Shown one piece after another: positions 9,881 through 17,167 of a DNA stretch of 64,000 nt (position 1 is the first letter of the stretch; the number at the start of each line of letters is the position of its first letter). The stretch is from Halomonas eurihalina (GTDB lineage Bacteria > Pseudomonadota > Gammaproteobacteria > Pseudomonadales > Halomonadaceae), in NCBI RefSeq assembly GCF_008274785.1, contig NZ_VTPU01000016.1, positions 1 through 64,000 on the forward strand, written 5' to 3'. The notes under the pieces were generated by a model that ran no database searches, had not been told where the DNA came from, and was given only the letters and a program-made list of their open reading frames with translations. The position numbers and the translations under genes were made by a program.

Positions 9881-9900
9881 TCGCCAGCGCCAAAACGCAA

Positions 9901-9935
9901 AGCCCCCGAGCCAGGTTGCTGGCTCGGGGGCTTTT
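9901..9935. terminator. Intrinsic terminator after the toxin-antitoxin pair
   Basis: AGCCCCCGAGCCA (9901-9913) pairs perfectly with TGGCTCGGGGGCT (9920-9932) around a 6-nt loop, followed by TTTT on the + strand. On the - strand the stem is followed by a T-containing stretch (TTGCGTTTTGG), so it can also serve the convergent ycaO-type gene ending at 9970. Confidence 0.9.
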
Positions 9936-9969
9936 CACTGTGGGTGCCTATGAAGTTACCTAATGAACA

Positions 9970-12171
9970 TCAAGCCTCGGCGACCGCCATCTCCGCCTTG
10001 GCGGCCCGGTGGGCATGCAGCTTCTTGTAGCTCTCGATCAAACGCTGGTGCCGCTCGAGACCTTCCAGCCGCATATTGGTCGGCTCCAGGCCATGGAAGC
10101 GCACCTCGCCGTTCACCGAGCCGACCACGGCGGCCATGGTCGCTTCGCCGAACATGCGCGTGAAGTTGTAGAGGTAGTCGTCCAGCTCGAGTTCGTCGTT
10201 CAGGGCGATTTCCAGCACCGCGTTCACCGCCTGGTAGAAGAGCCCGCGCTCGACGGTGTTGTCGTTGAACTGCAGGAACATCTCGACCCGCTCCAGGGCT
10301 TCCTCGTGCTGGCCGAGCGCCAGGTTGATCAGCAGTTTCAGCTCGAGGATGGTGAGCTGCCCCCAGACGGTGTTCTCGTCGAACTCGATGCCGATCAGGG
10401 TGATGATGTCCTCGTGGTCATCGATCTGGGTCTCTTCCAGGCGCTCCAGCAGATCGCCCAGTTGCTCGTCGCCCAGCTCGTGGATGTGCAGGATATCCTC
10501 GCGGAACAACAGCGCCTTGTTGGTGTTGTCCCAGATCAGATCCTCCACCGGGTAAACCTCGGAATACCCCGGCACCAGGATGCGGCACACCGGCGCGCCC
10601 AGGTCCTCGTGGACAGCCATGTAGGCTTCCAGCCCCAGTTCCTCGAGGATACCGAACAGGCGCTCGGCCTCCTCTTCGTTCGTGCCCGAGAAATCCCACT
10701 CGACGAACTCGACATCGGCTCGGGCACTGAAGAAACGCCAGGAGACCAGCCCCGAGGAATCGATGAAGTGCTCAACGAAGTTGTTCGGCTCGGTGACAGC
10801 GAGCGAATTGAAGGTCGGCGGCATGAAGTCGTTCAAGCCCTCGAAGCTACGGCCCTGCAGCAGCTCGGTCAGGCTGCGCTCCAGCGCCACTTCGAAGCTG
10901 GAATGCGCACCGAAGGACGCGAAGACCCCGCCCGTGCGCGGGTTCATCAGGGTGACGCACATCACCGGGAACTGGCCGCCCAGGGAGGCATCCTTGACCA
11001 ACACCGGGAAGCCCTGCTTCTCCAGCGCCTCGACGCCCTCGAGAATCTCGGGGTACTTCGCCAGCACCTCATGCGGCACGTCCGGCAGCGCGATCTCTTC
11101 CTCGATGATCTGCTTCTTCACCGCCCGCTCGAAGATCTCCGACAGGCACTGCACCTGCGCCTCATGCAGGGTGTTGCCGGCACTCATGCCGTTGCTGAGG
11201 TAGAGGTTCTCGATCAGGTTCGAGGGGAAGTAGACCACCTCGCCATCCGACTGGCGCACGAACGGCAGCGAGACGATGCCGCGCTCCACCTTGCCGGAGT
11301 TGGTGTCGATCAGGTTGGAGCCACGCAATTCGCCATCCGGATCGTAGAACTCCCGGCAGTAGGCATCCAGAATGCCCTCCGGCAACTCGTCGTTCGGCCC
11401 CGGCTGGAACCACTTCTCGTCGGGATAGTGCACGAACTCGCTGTTGGCGATCTCCTCGCCGAAGAACTGATCGTTGTAGAAGAAGTTGCAGCTCAAGCGC
11501 TCGATGAACTCGCCCAGCGCCGAGCACAGGGCGCTCTCCTTGGTCGAGCCCTTGCCGTTGGTGAAGCACATGTTGGAGTGGGCATCGCGAATGTGCAGCG
11601 ACCACACATGCGGCACGATGTTGCGCCAGGAGGCGATCTCGATCTGCATGCCCAGCGACTCGAGAATGCCCGTCATGTTGGCGATGGTCTGCTCCAGCGG
11701 CAGATCCTTGCCTTCGATCCAGGTGCTCGCCCCCTCCTCTGGCTCGGCCATCAACAGCGCCTGGGCATCCTCGTCCAGGTTCTCGACCGTCTCGATCTGG
11801 AACTCGGGCACGTTCTGCACCACTCGCTTGACCGAGCAACGCTCGATGGAACGCATGATGCCCTGGCGATCCTTGTCGGACAGATCCTCCGGCAGCTCGA
11901 CCTGGATCTTGAAGATCTGCTTGTAGCGGTTCTCCGGGTCGACGATGTTGTTCTGCGACAGCCGGATATTCTCGGTGGGAATATCGCGCGCATTGCAGTA
12001 GACCTTGACGAAATACGCCGCGCACATCGCCGACGACGCCAGGAAGTAATCGAAGGGGCCAGGCGCCGAGCCATCGCCCTTGTAGCGGATGGGCTGGTCG
12101 GAGATGACCGTGAAGTCATCGAACTTGGCCTCCAGCCGGAGGTTGTCGAGATAGTTGACCTTGATTTCCAT
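9970..12171 (-). CDS. OsmC domain / YcaO domain fusion protein
   Basis: A 733-residue protein with two parts. Residues 1 to about 140 read as an OsmC-like domain (MEIKVNYLDNLRLEAKFDDF, GPFDYFLASSAMCAAYFVKVYC with the peroxidatic-type cysteines, RSIERCSVKRVV). Residues from about 160 on are a YcaO ATP-binding domain (TNGKGSTKESALCSALGEFIERLS and the SEIFERAVK segment), with a helical C-terminal region rich in acidic residues. YcaO enzymes use ATP to activate backbone amides; E. coli YcaO is linked to RimO-dependent methylthiolation of ribosomal protein S12. No PxPxP tail or peptide substrate is seen, so it is not an obvious RiPP enzyme. The start at 12171 gives the OsmC N-terminus; the ribosome site is weak. 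Confidence 0.88.
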   Translation of the reverse strand: MEIKVNYLDNLRLEAKFDDFTVISDQPIRYKGDGSAPGPFDYFLASSAMCAAYFVKVYCNARDIPTENIRLSQNNIVDPENRYKQIFKIQVELPEDLSDKDRQGIMRSIERCSVKRVVQNVPEFQIETVENLDEDAQALLMAEPEEGASTWIEGKDLPLEQTIANMTGILESLGMQIEIASWRNIVPHVWSLHIRDAHSNMCFTNGKGSTKESALCSALGEFIERLSCNFFYNDQFFGEEIANSEFVHYPDEKWFQPGPNDELPEGILDAYCREFYDPDGELRGSNLIDTNSGKVERGIVSLPFVRQSDGEVVYFPSNLIENLYLSNGMSAGNTLHEAQVQCLSEIFERAVKKQIIEEEIALPDVPHEVLAKYPEILEGVEALEKQGFPVLVKDASLGGQFPVMCVTLMNPRTGGVFASFGAHSSFEVALERSLTELLQGRSFEGLNDFMPPTFNSLAVTEPNNFVEHFIDSSGLVSWRFFSARADVEFVEWDFSGTNEEEAERLFGILEELGLEAYMAVHEDLGAPVCRILVPGYSEVYPVEDLIWDNTNKALLFREDILHIHELGDEQLGDLLERLEETQIDDHEDIITLIGIEFDENTVWGQLTILELKLLINLALGQHEEALERVEMFLQFNDNTVERGLFYQAVNAVLEIALNDELELDDYLYNFTRMFGEATMAAVVGSVNGEVRFHGLEPTNMRLEGLERHQRLIESYKKLHAHRAAKAEMAVAEA

Positions 12172-12324
12172 TGACAAAGCACCGGATTCGTGGTTTCGGT
12201 CGGCCGTAGCGCGTAGGCCGCCATTATCCAGCTTTTGAGGCACCTCGTCTTGGGGCCGGAGCAAAAACCCACAAGGTGACGGGATATGCAGGCGGGTATG
12301 TTAGTGGTTATCGGGGTTACCAGG

Positions 12325-12397
12325 CTCTAACGTCTGGGCTCAGCCGCTGCTTTGGAGCGACAGCGGAAAACCGGTCGGCTGAAGCCCTTTGTTAACG
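12325..12397 (-). repeat. attC site 7 (end of array)
   Basis: On the - strand R'' is CGTTAAC (12397-12391) and R' is GTTAGAG (12331-12325), 73 bp in total. R'' is the exact complement of the cassette 7 opening GTTAACG at 13809-13803. The inside contains CCGCTGTCGCTCC, also present in attC1, and CAGCCGACCGG/GCGGCTGAG folding arms. The sequence 12172-12324 beyond it holds no gene or further attC that I can see. Confidence 0.85.
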
Positions 12398-12868
12398 ATA
12401 TAATGTCAAAATCTTTCGCAAAGTCAACCTTGCAATGGCTAGTAAAAAGACCGTCGTTGCTGAGATTGAGATAGCAGCAGTCAAAATCCCGCCGAGCGCC
12501 GCATCACCCATATTAGTTGGATTAAGGTAGAAAAAAATTACAGAGATTGAACATAAGATGCAGATTATCAATGATCCGTAAAAACGATGTTCTAGCATCC
12601 AATAGTAAGGCCACTCATAAAGGAGCTTATTTTCTTCTTCATCTCCAGGCCTAATAACTCCCATGCCAAGCTGATAGCTAATAGCTACAAAAGAGAATGG
12701 GAGCACACTAACAATATCAGGAATATTTGAACCCTCCTTTATTTCCGCTGTTATATTTACAAAAATTTCAGGATACTCGCTAAAGAAACAAAAAACCAAA
12801 ACTCCAATCAAAAGCTCCGGAGAAATCAAAACCATTCTCTTTAGATCCACTATCTTTGAGACTATCAT
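12392..12868 (-). CDS. Cassette 7, second gene: small four-helix membrane protein of unknown function
   Basis: A 158-residue protein with four hydrophobic stretches, near residues 11-30 (MVLISPELLIGVLVFCFF), 50-70, 97-116 and 122-148, joined by a polar loop GDEEENKLLYEWPYYWMLEHR. No family is recognised. Its ATG at 12868 overlaps the stop of the upstream soluble protein by one base (TAATG), so the two are translationally coupled and probably work together. The stop TAA lies in the R'' box of attC7. Small membrane proteins coupled to a soluble partner are common in anti-phage and toxin modules; that function here is inference only. Confidence 0.7.
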   Translation of the reverse strand: MIVSKIVDLKRMVLISPELLIGVLVFCFFSEYPEIFVNITAEIKEGSNIPDIVSVLPFSFVAISYQLGMGVIRPGDEEENKLLYEWPYYWMLEHRFYGSLIICILCSISVIFFYLNPTNMGDAALGGILTAAISISATTVFLLAIARLTLRKILTLYR

Positions 12869-13758
12869 TAATGCTCCATGTGTCTTTCTTCCCGAATCCT
12901 CTCGAGGATTTCTACTGTTTTGCGATATAGATCTTCGGGCTCAGGATCCCTAACAAATGAGAAATTCCTTACGGTCTCTGATGTTCTAATAACAATGAAA
13001 TCTTCGCCCTGCTTGCCTCTTACATACCCCTTTCCATAACCGTCTGCAGCCATCAAAATCGCAGCATCTCCAATGGGAAGAGGGTCAGGCTCGTAAGGCC
13101 TATCCACTGCCTGATCAAGCATTCCCTGCACATGCTCTGCTAGATCGGTGTCGATAGGCGTTCCCTGCCCACTATCCTCTTCAACTTTCATTCGTTCCGT
13201 CCGTCGTTGCTCGAGATATTTTTTCAACTTTTCCCATAGCGGACCAAACATCGGATTTGGAGGCGAAACTGATGCAGATACGCGATAAATACCATCCAGC
13301 GATTGCAGCTTTCGCACAAAAGAACGAAGATCGGCTATCGGGTCTACAGCGCATTCTGCAAGCATTTGGTGATGAGAAGCATTAACTACTTCTGCCCATC
13401 GATTCATGAAAGCGGAATACTCGATTTGATTAGATATATGAAGAAAGGCCACCCCCTGGTATTCAGGCACATAGACGAAAGGGCTGGAGGCAATGGTGAT
13501 GTTCGGCTCACTCTGCCGAACTTCTGTTCTTTTTTCCGGATCAACCACAGATACTTCGCCCTTCGGATCATATTTCACCAGACGACCGAAAAAATAAGCA
13601 GTTCGACCGTCGATAAACTCCCGAACATCGACAAACGTCCAAGAACACCCGTATCTCGTAACACTATTCGGGGATCGCAGCGCAGCTTTGACGTGATCAG
13701 TATCGAGCGCCCCTGTTTTTACAACGCGCCCAAGATAGTAAGTCCCTTTTTTCGGCAT
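12868..13758 (-). CDS. Cassette 7, first gene: 296-residue soluble protein of unknown function
   Basis: The protein opens MPKKGTYYLGRVVKTGALDT and includes a beta-rich N-terminal part (TYYLGRVV, GRTAYFFGRLVKYDPKGEV, PFVYVPEYQGVAFLHISN) and a charged helical C-terminal part (LWEKLKKYLEQRRTERMK and DLYRKTVEILERIREERHMEH). No signal peptide, membrane segment or catalytic motif was identified, and I do not recognise the family. ATG at 13758 has GAGGGGATT upstream. It lies directly after attC6 as the first ORF of cassette 7 and overlaps the following membrane-protein gene. The one-cassette, two-gene design suggests a complete module that carries its own partner. Confidence 0.75.
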   Translation of the reverse strand: MPKKGTYYLGRVVKTGALDTDHVKAALRSPNSVTRYGCSWTFVDVREFIDGRTAYFFGRLVKYDPKGEVSVVDPEKRTEVRQSEPNITIASSPFVYVPEYQGVAFLHISNQIEYSAFMNRWAEVVNASHHQMLAECAVDPIADLRSFVRKLQSLDGIYRVSASVSPPNPMFGPLWEKLKKYLEQRRTERMKVEEDSGQGTPIDTDLAEHVQGMLDQAVDRPYEPDPLPIGDAAILMAADGYGKGYVRGKQGEDFIVIRTSETVRNFSFVRDPEPEDLYRKTVEILERIREERHMEH

Positions 13759-13802
13759 AATCCCCTCAAATTCCTACTTTTTACAATCTGTTCGGACAGG
13801 CT

Positions 13803-13846
13803 CGTTAACGCTTGAGTTAAGCGGTGACTGCATGGCTTTGTTATGT
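13803..13846 (-). repeat. attC site 6 (unusually short)
   Basis: On the - strand R'' is ACATAAC (13846-13840) and R' is GTTAACG (13809-13803), only 44 bp apart end to end, shorter than typical attC sites. R'' is the exact complement of the cassette 6 opening GTTATGT at 15044-15038, which supports the call. The DUF4062 gene stop codon lies inside R''. Confidence 0.75.
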
Positions 13847-15019
13847 GTTACCTGATCCATCCAGAAGATCAATTACCACTTTCTCAGACTCTGTTAACAA
13901 TTGATCGCTATTTGTTAGCTCCTCCAGCAACCTGTCGATAGCGTCAACGGAAATCCGCTTCGCCTTGTTCAATGTAGTAGTCATTCTCGGAAGTCCTGCT
14001 ATTGATTCGCGAAACTCCACTGTAGTCTGCTTAGACGTTGCAATTTTGCTATGTAAGGTTTGAAGTGCCCCCAATCCACTTCTTATATCTTCGGGATCAT
14101 TTTCTAGATCTACAGACATGATTGCAGCTTTGATGAATAAATTCATCCCGGTATTCATGGCATCATTGTACAGGGGTAGCTCTGCCTCGATCCTTGCCGT
14201 AAAATGGTTCATATCAGAAGCAGCCATAGATATTAGCCGTTTCGCTTCCTGGGGATCTGCATTGCCCTTTGAGTCTCTTGGTAGATCCTTTATCTCAGCC
14301 GTTCTTTCTGTAATTTTGGCCCCCAGTTCTTCAATGGAAGCCGCGATTCTTTTTGTGATCTCAGTAAGCTCTAAAAACTTATCTTGAAAACCCTCCATTA
14401 AGTCCAAAATACCGGCATCGTCATATTCAATAGCTGCGACTTCTTTCTCATTGCTCGTAGCCTCATCCCTCGCAGCTAAAGTTGACTGTGATTTGAATGC
14501 TTGAACTTGCCTCGTCAAGTGAAGACGGATTAGCTTTTCAAACTGATCGATTCCCGCAAACTTCCAATACAACCCACCTTCGGCACCCAGCGAATTTTTA
14601 AATGCGTTCACTTTTACAAGTTGATCTGGATCTAAGTGACTAGGAGGTATTGGCTCATCCTTAAAATAAACCATCAAATTAACAGAACTCTTGTCAGTGT
14701 CGTAACGCGATTTAGCGCGCTCAAATTCCTCAACAGTACCAGACCCCGCTCTTCCAGTCGGAGTTCCGTACCGACACCACATGATTCCAACGAACAAATC
14801 GTAGTCTTCAGGTATTTGCTCATTGACTAGGTCTTGAGCGTCTACTCCAAATCCGGGGTAGGCGTGAGTTTCCCAGCGGACCAGATCAAGCCTTATACCA
14901 AGCTCTCGACTCCAAGTAATATTCAATTCTCGGATCACGTCTTCCAGTCTTCCGCGTTCGGCTTCTACGTCGCTAGGTGAAGCCACGAACACCGTCAACA
15001 CATGTTCTTGTCTCGCCAC
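13841..15019 (-). CDS. Cassette 6: DUF4062 (TIR-like) domain protein with coiled-coil C-terminus
   Basis: A 392-residue protein. Residues 8-110 carry the DUF4062 signature: LTVFVASPSDVEAERGRLED, the YDLFVGIMWCRYGTPTGRAGSG loop and TVEEFERAKSR. This domain is structurally related to TIR domains and in other proteins sits at the N-terminus of STAND/NLR-like immune sensors. Residues from about 200 to the end are mainly helical with heptad-like acidic and hydrophobic spacing (FLELTEITKRIAASIEELGAKI), suggesting a coiled-coil or oligomerisation region, without an NTPase. GTG at 15019 is chosen because AAGGAGGCGAT precedes it; an ATG two bases upstream is out of frame. A signalling or cell-suicide defence role is inferred from domain type and integron context. 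Confidence 0.8.
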   Translation of the reverse strand: MARQEHVLTVFVASPSDVEAERGRLEDVIRELNITWSRELGIRLDLVRWETHAYPGFGVDAQDLVNEQIPEDYDLFVGIMWCRYGTPTGRAGSGTVEEFERAKSRYDTDKSSVNLMVYFKDEPIPPSHLDPDQLVKVNAFKNSLGAEGGLYWKFAGIDQFEKLIRLHLTRQVQAFKSQSTLAARDEATSNEKEVAAIEYDDAGILDLMEGFQDKFLELTEITKRIAASIEELGAKITERTAEIKDLPRDSKGNADPQEAKRLISMAASDMNHFTARIEAELPLYNDAMNTGMNLFIKAAIMSVDLENDPEDIRSGLGALQTLHSKIATSKQTTVEFRESIAGLPRMTTTLNKAKRISVDAIDRLLEELTNSDQLLTESEKVVIDLLDGSGNT

Positions 15020-15037
15020 ATCGCCTCCTTATTTAGA

Positions 15038-15093
15038 ACATAACGGCCTAATCAGCCGACACGTCAGCGGTCGGCTGCATTTGATTGTTAGGG
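15038..15093 (-). repeat. attC site 5
   Basis: On the - strand R'' is CCCTAAC (15093-15087) and R' is GTTATGT (15044-15038), 56 bp. Internal arms CAGCCGACCG and GTCGGCTG pair to give the expected folded structure. The match to the cassette 5 opening GTTGGGA is only partial, so this cassette end may have been exchanged or mutated. Confidence 0.8.
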
Positions 15094-15572
15094 TGTAGAC
15101 GTCTTTCCATTGTGAAATTAACCAAAGTTACGCCATGCCTTTTGACTTCATCTCTCTGAATTATAGAAAAACCACGATTTTCAAAAAATGGCCTTGCTAC
15201 GTAAGATGCTTCAACATACAAACGCTCCAGCTTTAGTGACATGGCTTGTTTAAGCAGGTACTCAAACAACACAGAAGCCACCCCGCAGCCCTGGAAATCA
15301 GGATGTGTCTAGATATAATCAATATGGCCATCCGGGTCGAGCTCTATAAAATCGGCAATGCGATTGTCGATAATAGCTATAAATGGCTTCTTTTCTTTCA
15401 GACGCTGCGACCAACGCTCATAGTCCGGAGGCGTCGGCTCCCATACTTCCTGTTGCTCAGGCGAATATACCGAAGGATCGATGCTATGCACCGATTGATG
15501 GAACAGATCCGCAATCTCTTTCGCTCTTTCTTCAGAGTAAATTTTGACTTCCATGAGACTCCCAACGCCCAC
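15048..15572 (-). pseudogene. Cassette 5: GNAT acetyltransferase interrupted by an in-frame amber codon
   Basis: The first part (15309-15572) encodes MEVKIYSEERAKEIADLFHQ and ends GHIDYI at a TAG. Reading on in the same frame gives THPDFQGCGVASVLFEYLLKQ and then RLYVEASYVARPFFENRGF, the acetyl-CoA binding loop (QGCGVA) and the C-terminal part of a GNAT acetyltransferase. A single codon, TAG at 15309-15311, therefore separates two halves of one gene. The C-terminal tail NNQMQPTADVSAD is translated from the attC site itself, since this frame has no stop in R''. Unless the amber is suppressed, the product lacks the acetyl-CoA site and is inactive. Confidence 0.8.
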
Positions 15573-15631
15573 AGCACGGGAAAATTTGTAGTGCAGCGGA
15601 AAATTTGTCCCTGTGCTTGTGATTGTTAGGG
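15560..15631 (-). repeat. attC site 4
   Basis: On the - strand R'' is CCCTAAC (15631-15625) and R' is GTTGGGA (15566-15560), 72 bp. Internal arms CAAGCACAGGGACAAATTTT and AAATTTTCCCGTGCTGTG pair imperfectly. R'' matches the complement of the cassette 4 opening GTTAGGA at six of seven positions. It resembles attC3 in length and in the GCTGC...TTTTCC core. Confidence 0.85.
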
Positions 15632-15640
15632 CTTTGGTAA

Positions 15641-16420
15641 CTACAGATCATCAAGACTCTCCGTAATTTTATTTTCCATATAGGAAACAAGCTCTTTCAT
15701 GTCCTCATGCTTATCCTCCCACCTATCTTCAATCCTTCCTAGGTAGCCTTCTCGGGCATACTTCAACAACCTTGCATGCTCAAGAGGAACCTGATTTTCA
15801 GCCCACGCCGTGGCAACATCCTTCGGAGCGATTTCACCAGTAGTCGCGGTCAGCCACATTCGCGACAATGTCAAAACCACATTTCGCTCATCGCCCACGA
15901 CCTCGGTTAATAGATTGGGTAAAGAATCACGGATGGCCTTTTGGATATCAGCTAGTAGAACCGGCTCAAAAGTCTCAGAAGCATCGCCTCCATACAATGG
16001 CAAGCTATTATCGAGTACTTTTTTCAGAACAATGGTTAGGTCGGGATCGCGTGCAGGTTCCGGCACACTTCCAGTCTTGAACTCCTCTCGCAACCACTCT
16101 CCGTAGATAAACTCAGCCCGAGGCGGGAATCGCCAAGGAACAACATCAGACACCGTTACCACTGTCAGCTCTACCGGCCTAGTGCCTTTCGGGTTCTCGA
16201 TCGCACCGGATACCTTCATCAGCCGAGCAACTAAAGATTTCCTTTGCAGAAAGGTAGGCGAATGATTGACCACGACCATGATGTCAACGTCACTGTCACG
16301 CTTAAGGCCACCAACGATAGCCGATCCGAAAAGGTAGACACCGACGATCGCATCACCAAACACGGCTTCAACGACGGACTGGGCCTGCTTTGCTTCTTCT
16401 GGGATATCTGGCTCTACCAT
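15641..16420 (-). CDS. Cassette 4: AadA-like aminoglycoside (3'')(9) nucleotidyltransferase
   Basis: A 259-residue protein with the nucleotidyltransferase motif VYLFGSAIVGGLKRDSDVD: GSA at residues 32-34 and metal ligands Asp44 and Asp46. A third acidic residue, Glu84 in RPVELTVV, matches the catalytic base of AadA. PWRFPPRAEFIYGEWLR and GDERNVVLTLSRMWLTATTG followed by EIAPKDVA match conserved AadA segments, and the length is usual. AadA adenylylates streptomycin and spectinomycin. ATG at 16420 is preferred; an in-frame TTG at 16429 sits closer to AAAGGA. Identity to clinical aadA genes looks only moderate, so substrate range is uncertain. It occupies one cassette between attC3 and attC4, as mobile aadA genes do. 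Confidence 0.85.
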   Translation of the reverse strand: MVEPDIPEEAKQAQSVVEAVFGDAIVGVYLFGSAIVGGLKRDSDVDIMVVVNHSPTFLQRKSLVARLMKVSGAIENPKGTRPVELTVVTVSDVVPWRFPPRAEFIYGEWLREEFKTGSVPEPARDPDLTIVLKKVLDNSLPLYGGDASETFEPVLLADIQKAIRDSLPNLLTEVVGDERNVVLTLSRMWLTATTGEIAPKDVATAWAENQVPLEHARLLKYAREGYLGRIEDRWEDKHEDMKELVSYMENKITESLDDL

Positions 16421-16440
16421 ATCTCTCAAAATTCCTTTCG

Positions 16441-16512
16441 TCCTAACATCTTGCCCACCGGAAAATTGGGAGCGCAGCGAGTAATTTCTCCGAGTGCAGC
16501 AACTTGTTAGCC
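16441..16512 (-). repeat. attC site 3
   Basis: On the - strand R'' is GGCTAAC (16512-16506) and R' is GTTAGGA (16447-16441), 72 bp, with TTGC/GCAA and GCAGCG/CGCTGC arms between them. The HEPN-like gene stop codon lies in R''. The matching opening for cassette 3 (GTTAGCC) is not found near 17140, consistent with the damaged junction there. Confidence 0.85.
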
Positions 16513-17139
16513 ACTGGCTGACACCTTATGAAGTGCCGCTGCATATCTTTCCATAGCACTCACTAGCGATAGCAAGTAGCCTTCTTCGATGATCAAGTGC
16601 AATCTAGCAAATACTTCAGCATCCAAGTTATCACTGGCCCTAACTACTTTCAGGTGCTTGGCATGCTTGACCTCATCAAGATGACCGGCATTGTGTGCGA
16701 CTATGTTTCTGATCAACTGCGCCTCGACTATTTTCTTCCATGAATCGCCATCCGAAGGAAACGGGATACCAACTGCCTTTTTCAAATAAGTCTTGGCTCG
16801 ATCGATGCCGCTGCCTTTGATATCAGTTAATGCGACATCCAATGTATTTTCCGCCTTGAAGCTTACGCACAGTTGATTGAGGTAGTCTTCAAATAACGAG
16901 ACAATCATTATCAGTTGTGACTGCCGTTGATATTGAGGAAATTCTTGATTGATGTTTGCCGCCAAGTCATTCCTGTAGCCGTACCTATCCCAGCTCAGCG
17001 ATTCGTGCTCATTGACTAATGATCGCTCATATGACGATGACTCTTCTCGCCATTGACGTTCAGACAGCTCAATGAAAATCTGCATACTTCCAAGCTTCTG
17101 TATGAAATAGCTTGATACTTGCACCGGGGATAATTTCAT
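16507..17139 (-). CDS. Cassette 3: HEPN-like protein of unknown function
   Basis: A 210-residue, all-helical looking protein. Residues 144-149 read RNIVAH within AQLIRNIVAHNAGHLDE, which fits the R-N-x3-H catalytic motif of HEPN RNases, and the preceding helix SLFEDYLNQLCVSF with an acidic residue is where HEPN domains start. Such proteins occur as toxins, in abortive infection and with nucleotidyltransferase antitoxins. No partner antitoxin is encoded beside it, although the next cassette carries a nucleotidyltransferase of the AadA type. ATG at 17139 has GGAGCAGG upstream. Full assignment needs profile comparison; confidence in the HEPN label is moderate. Confidence 0.65.
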   Translation of the reverse strand: MKLSPVQVSSYFIQKLGSMQIFIELSERQWREESSSYERSLVNEHESLSWDRYGYRNDLAANINQEFPQYQRQSQLIMIVSLFEDYLNQLCVSFKAENTLDVALTDIKGSGIDRAKTYLKKAVGIPFPSDGDSWKKIVEAQLIRNIVAHNAGHLDEVKHAKHLKVVRASDNLDAEVFARLHLIIEEGYLLSLVSAMERYAAALHKVSASG

Positions 17140-17167
17140 CCTGCTCCTCTGACTGGCTTTGTTAAGT
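17140..17167 (-). repeat. Truncated attC site 2
   Basis: On the - strand R'' ACTTAAC (17167-17161) is followed by AAAGCCAGTC, the same start as attC6 (ACATAACAAAGCCA), and then directly by the ribosome site and ATG of the next gene. No GTTRRRY box follows. R'' is the exact complement of the cassette 2 opening GTTAAGT at 18382-18376. A deletion has probably fused cassettes 2 and 3. Confidence 0.75.

Noticed and set aside
10009..12174. 721-residue + strand frame opposite the OsmC-YcaO gene
   Set aside because: Mirror of a real gene with clear YcaO motifs; no ribosome site or family match.
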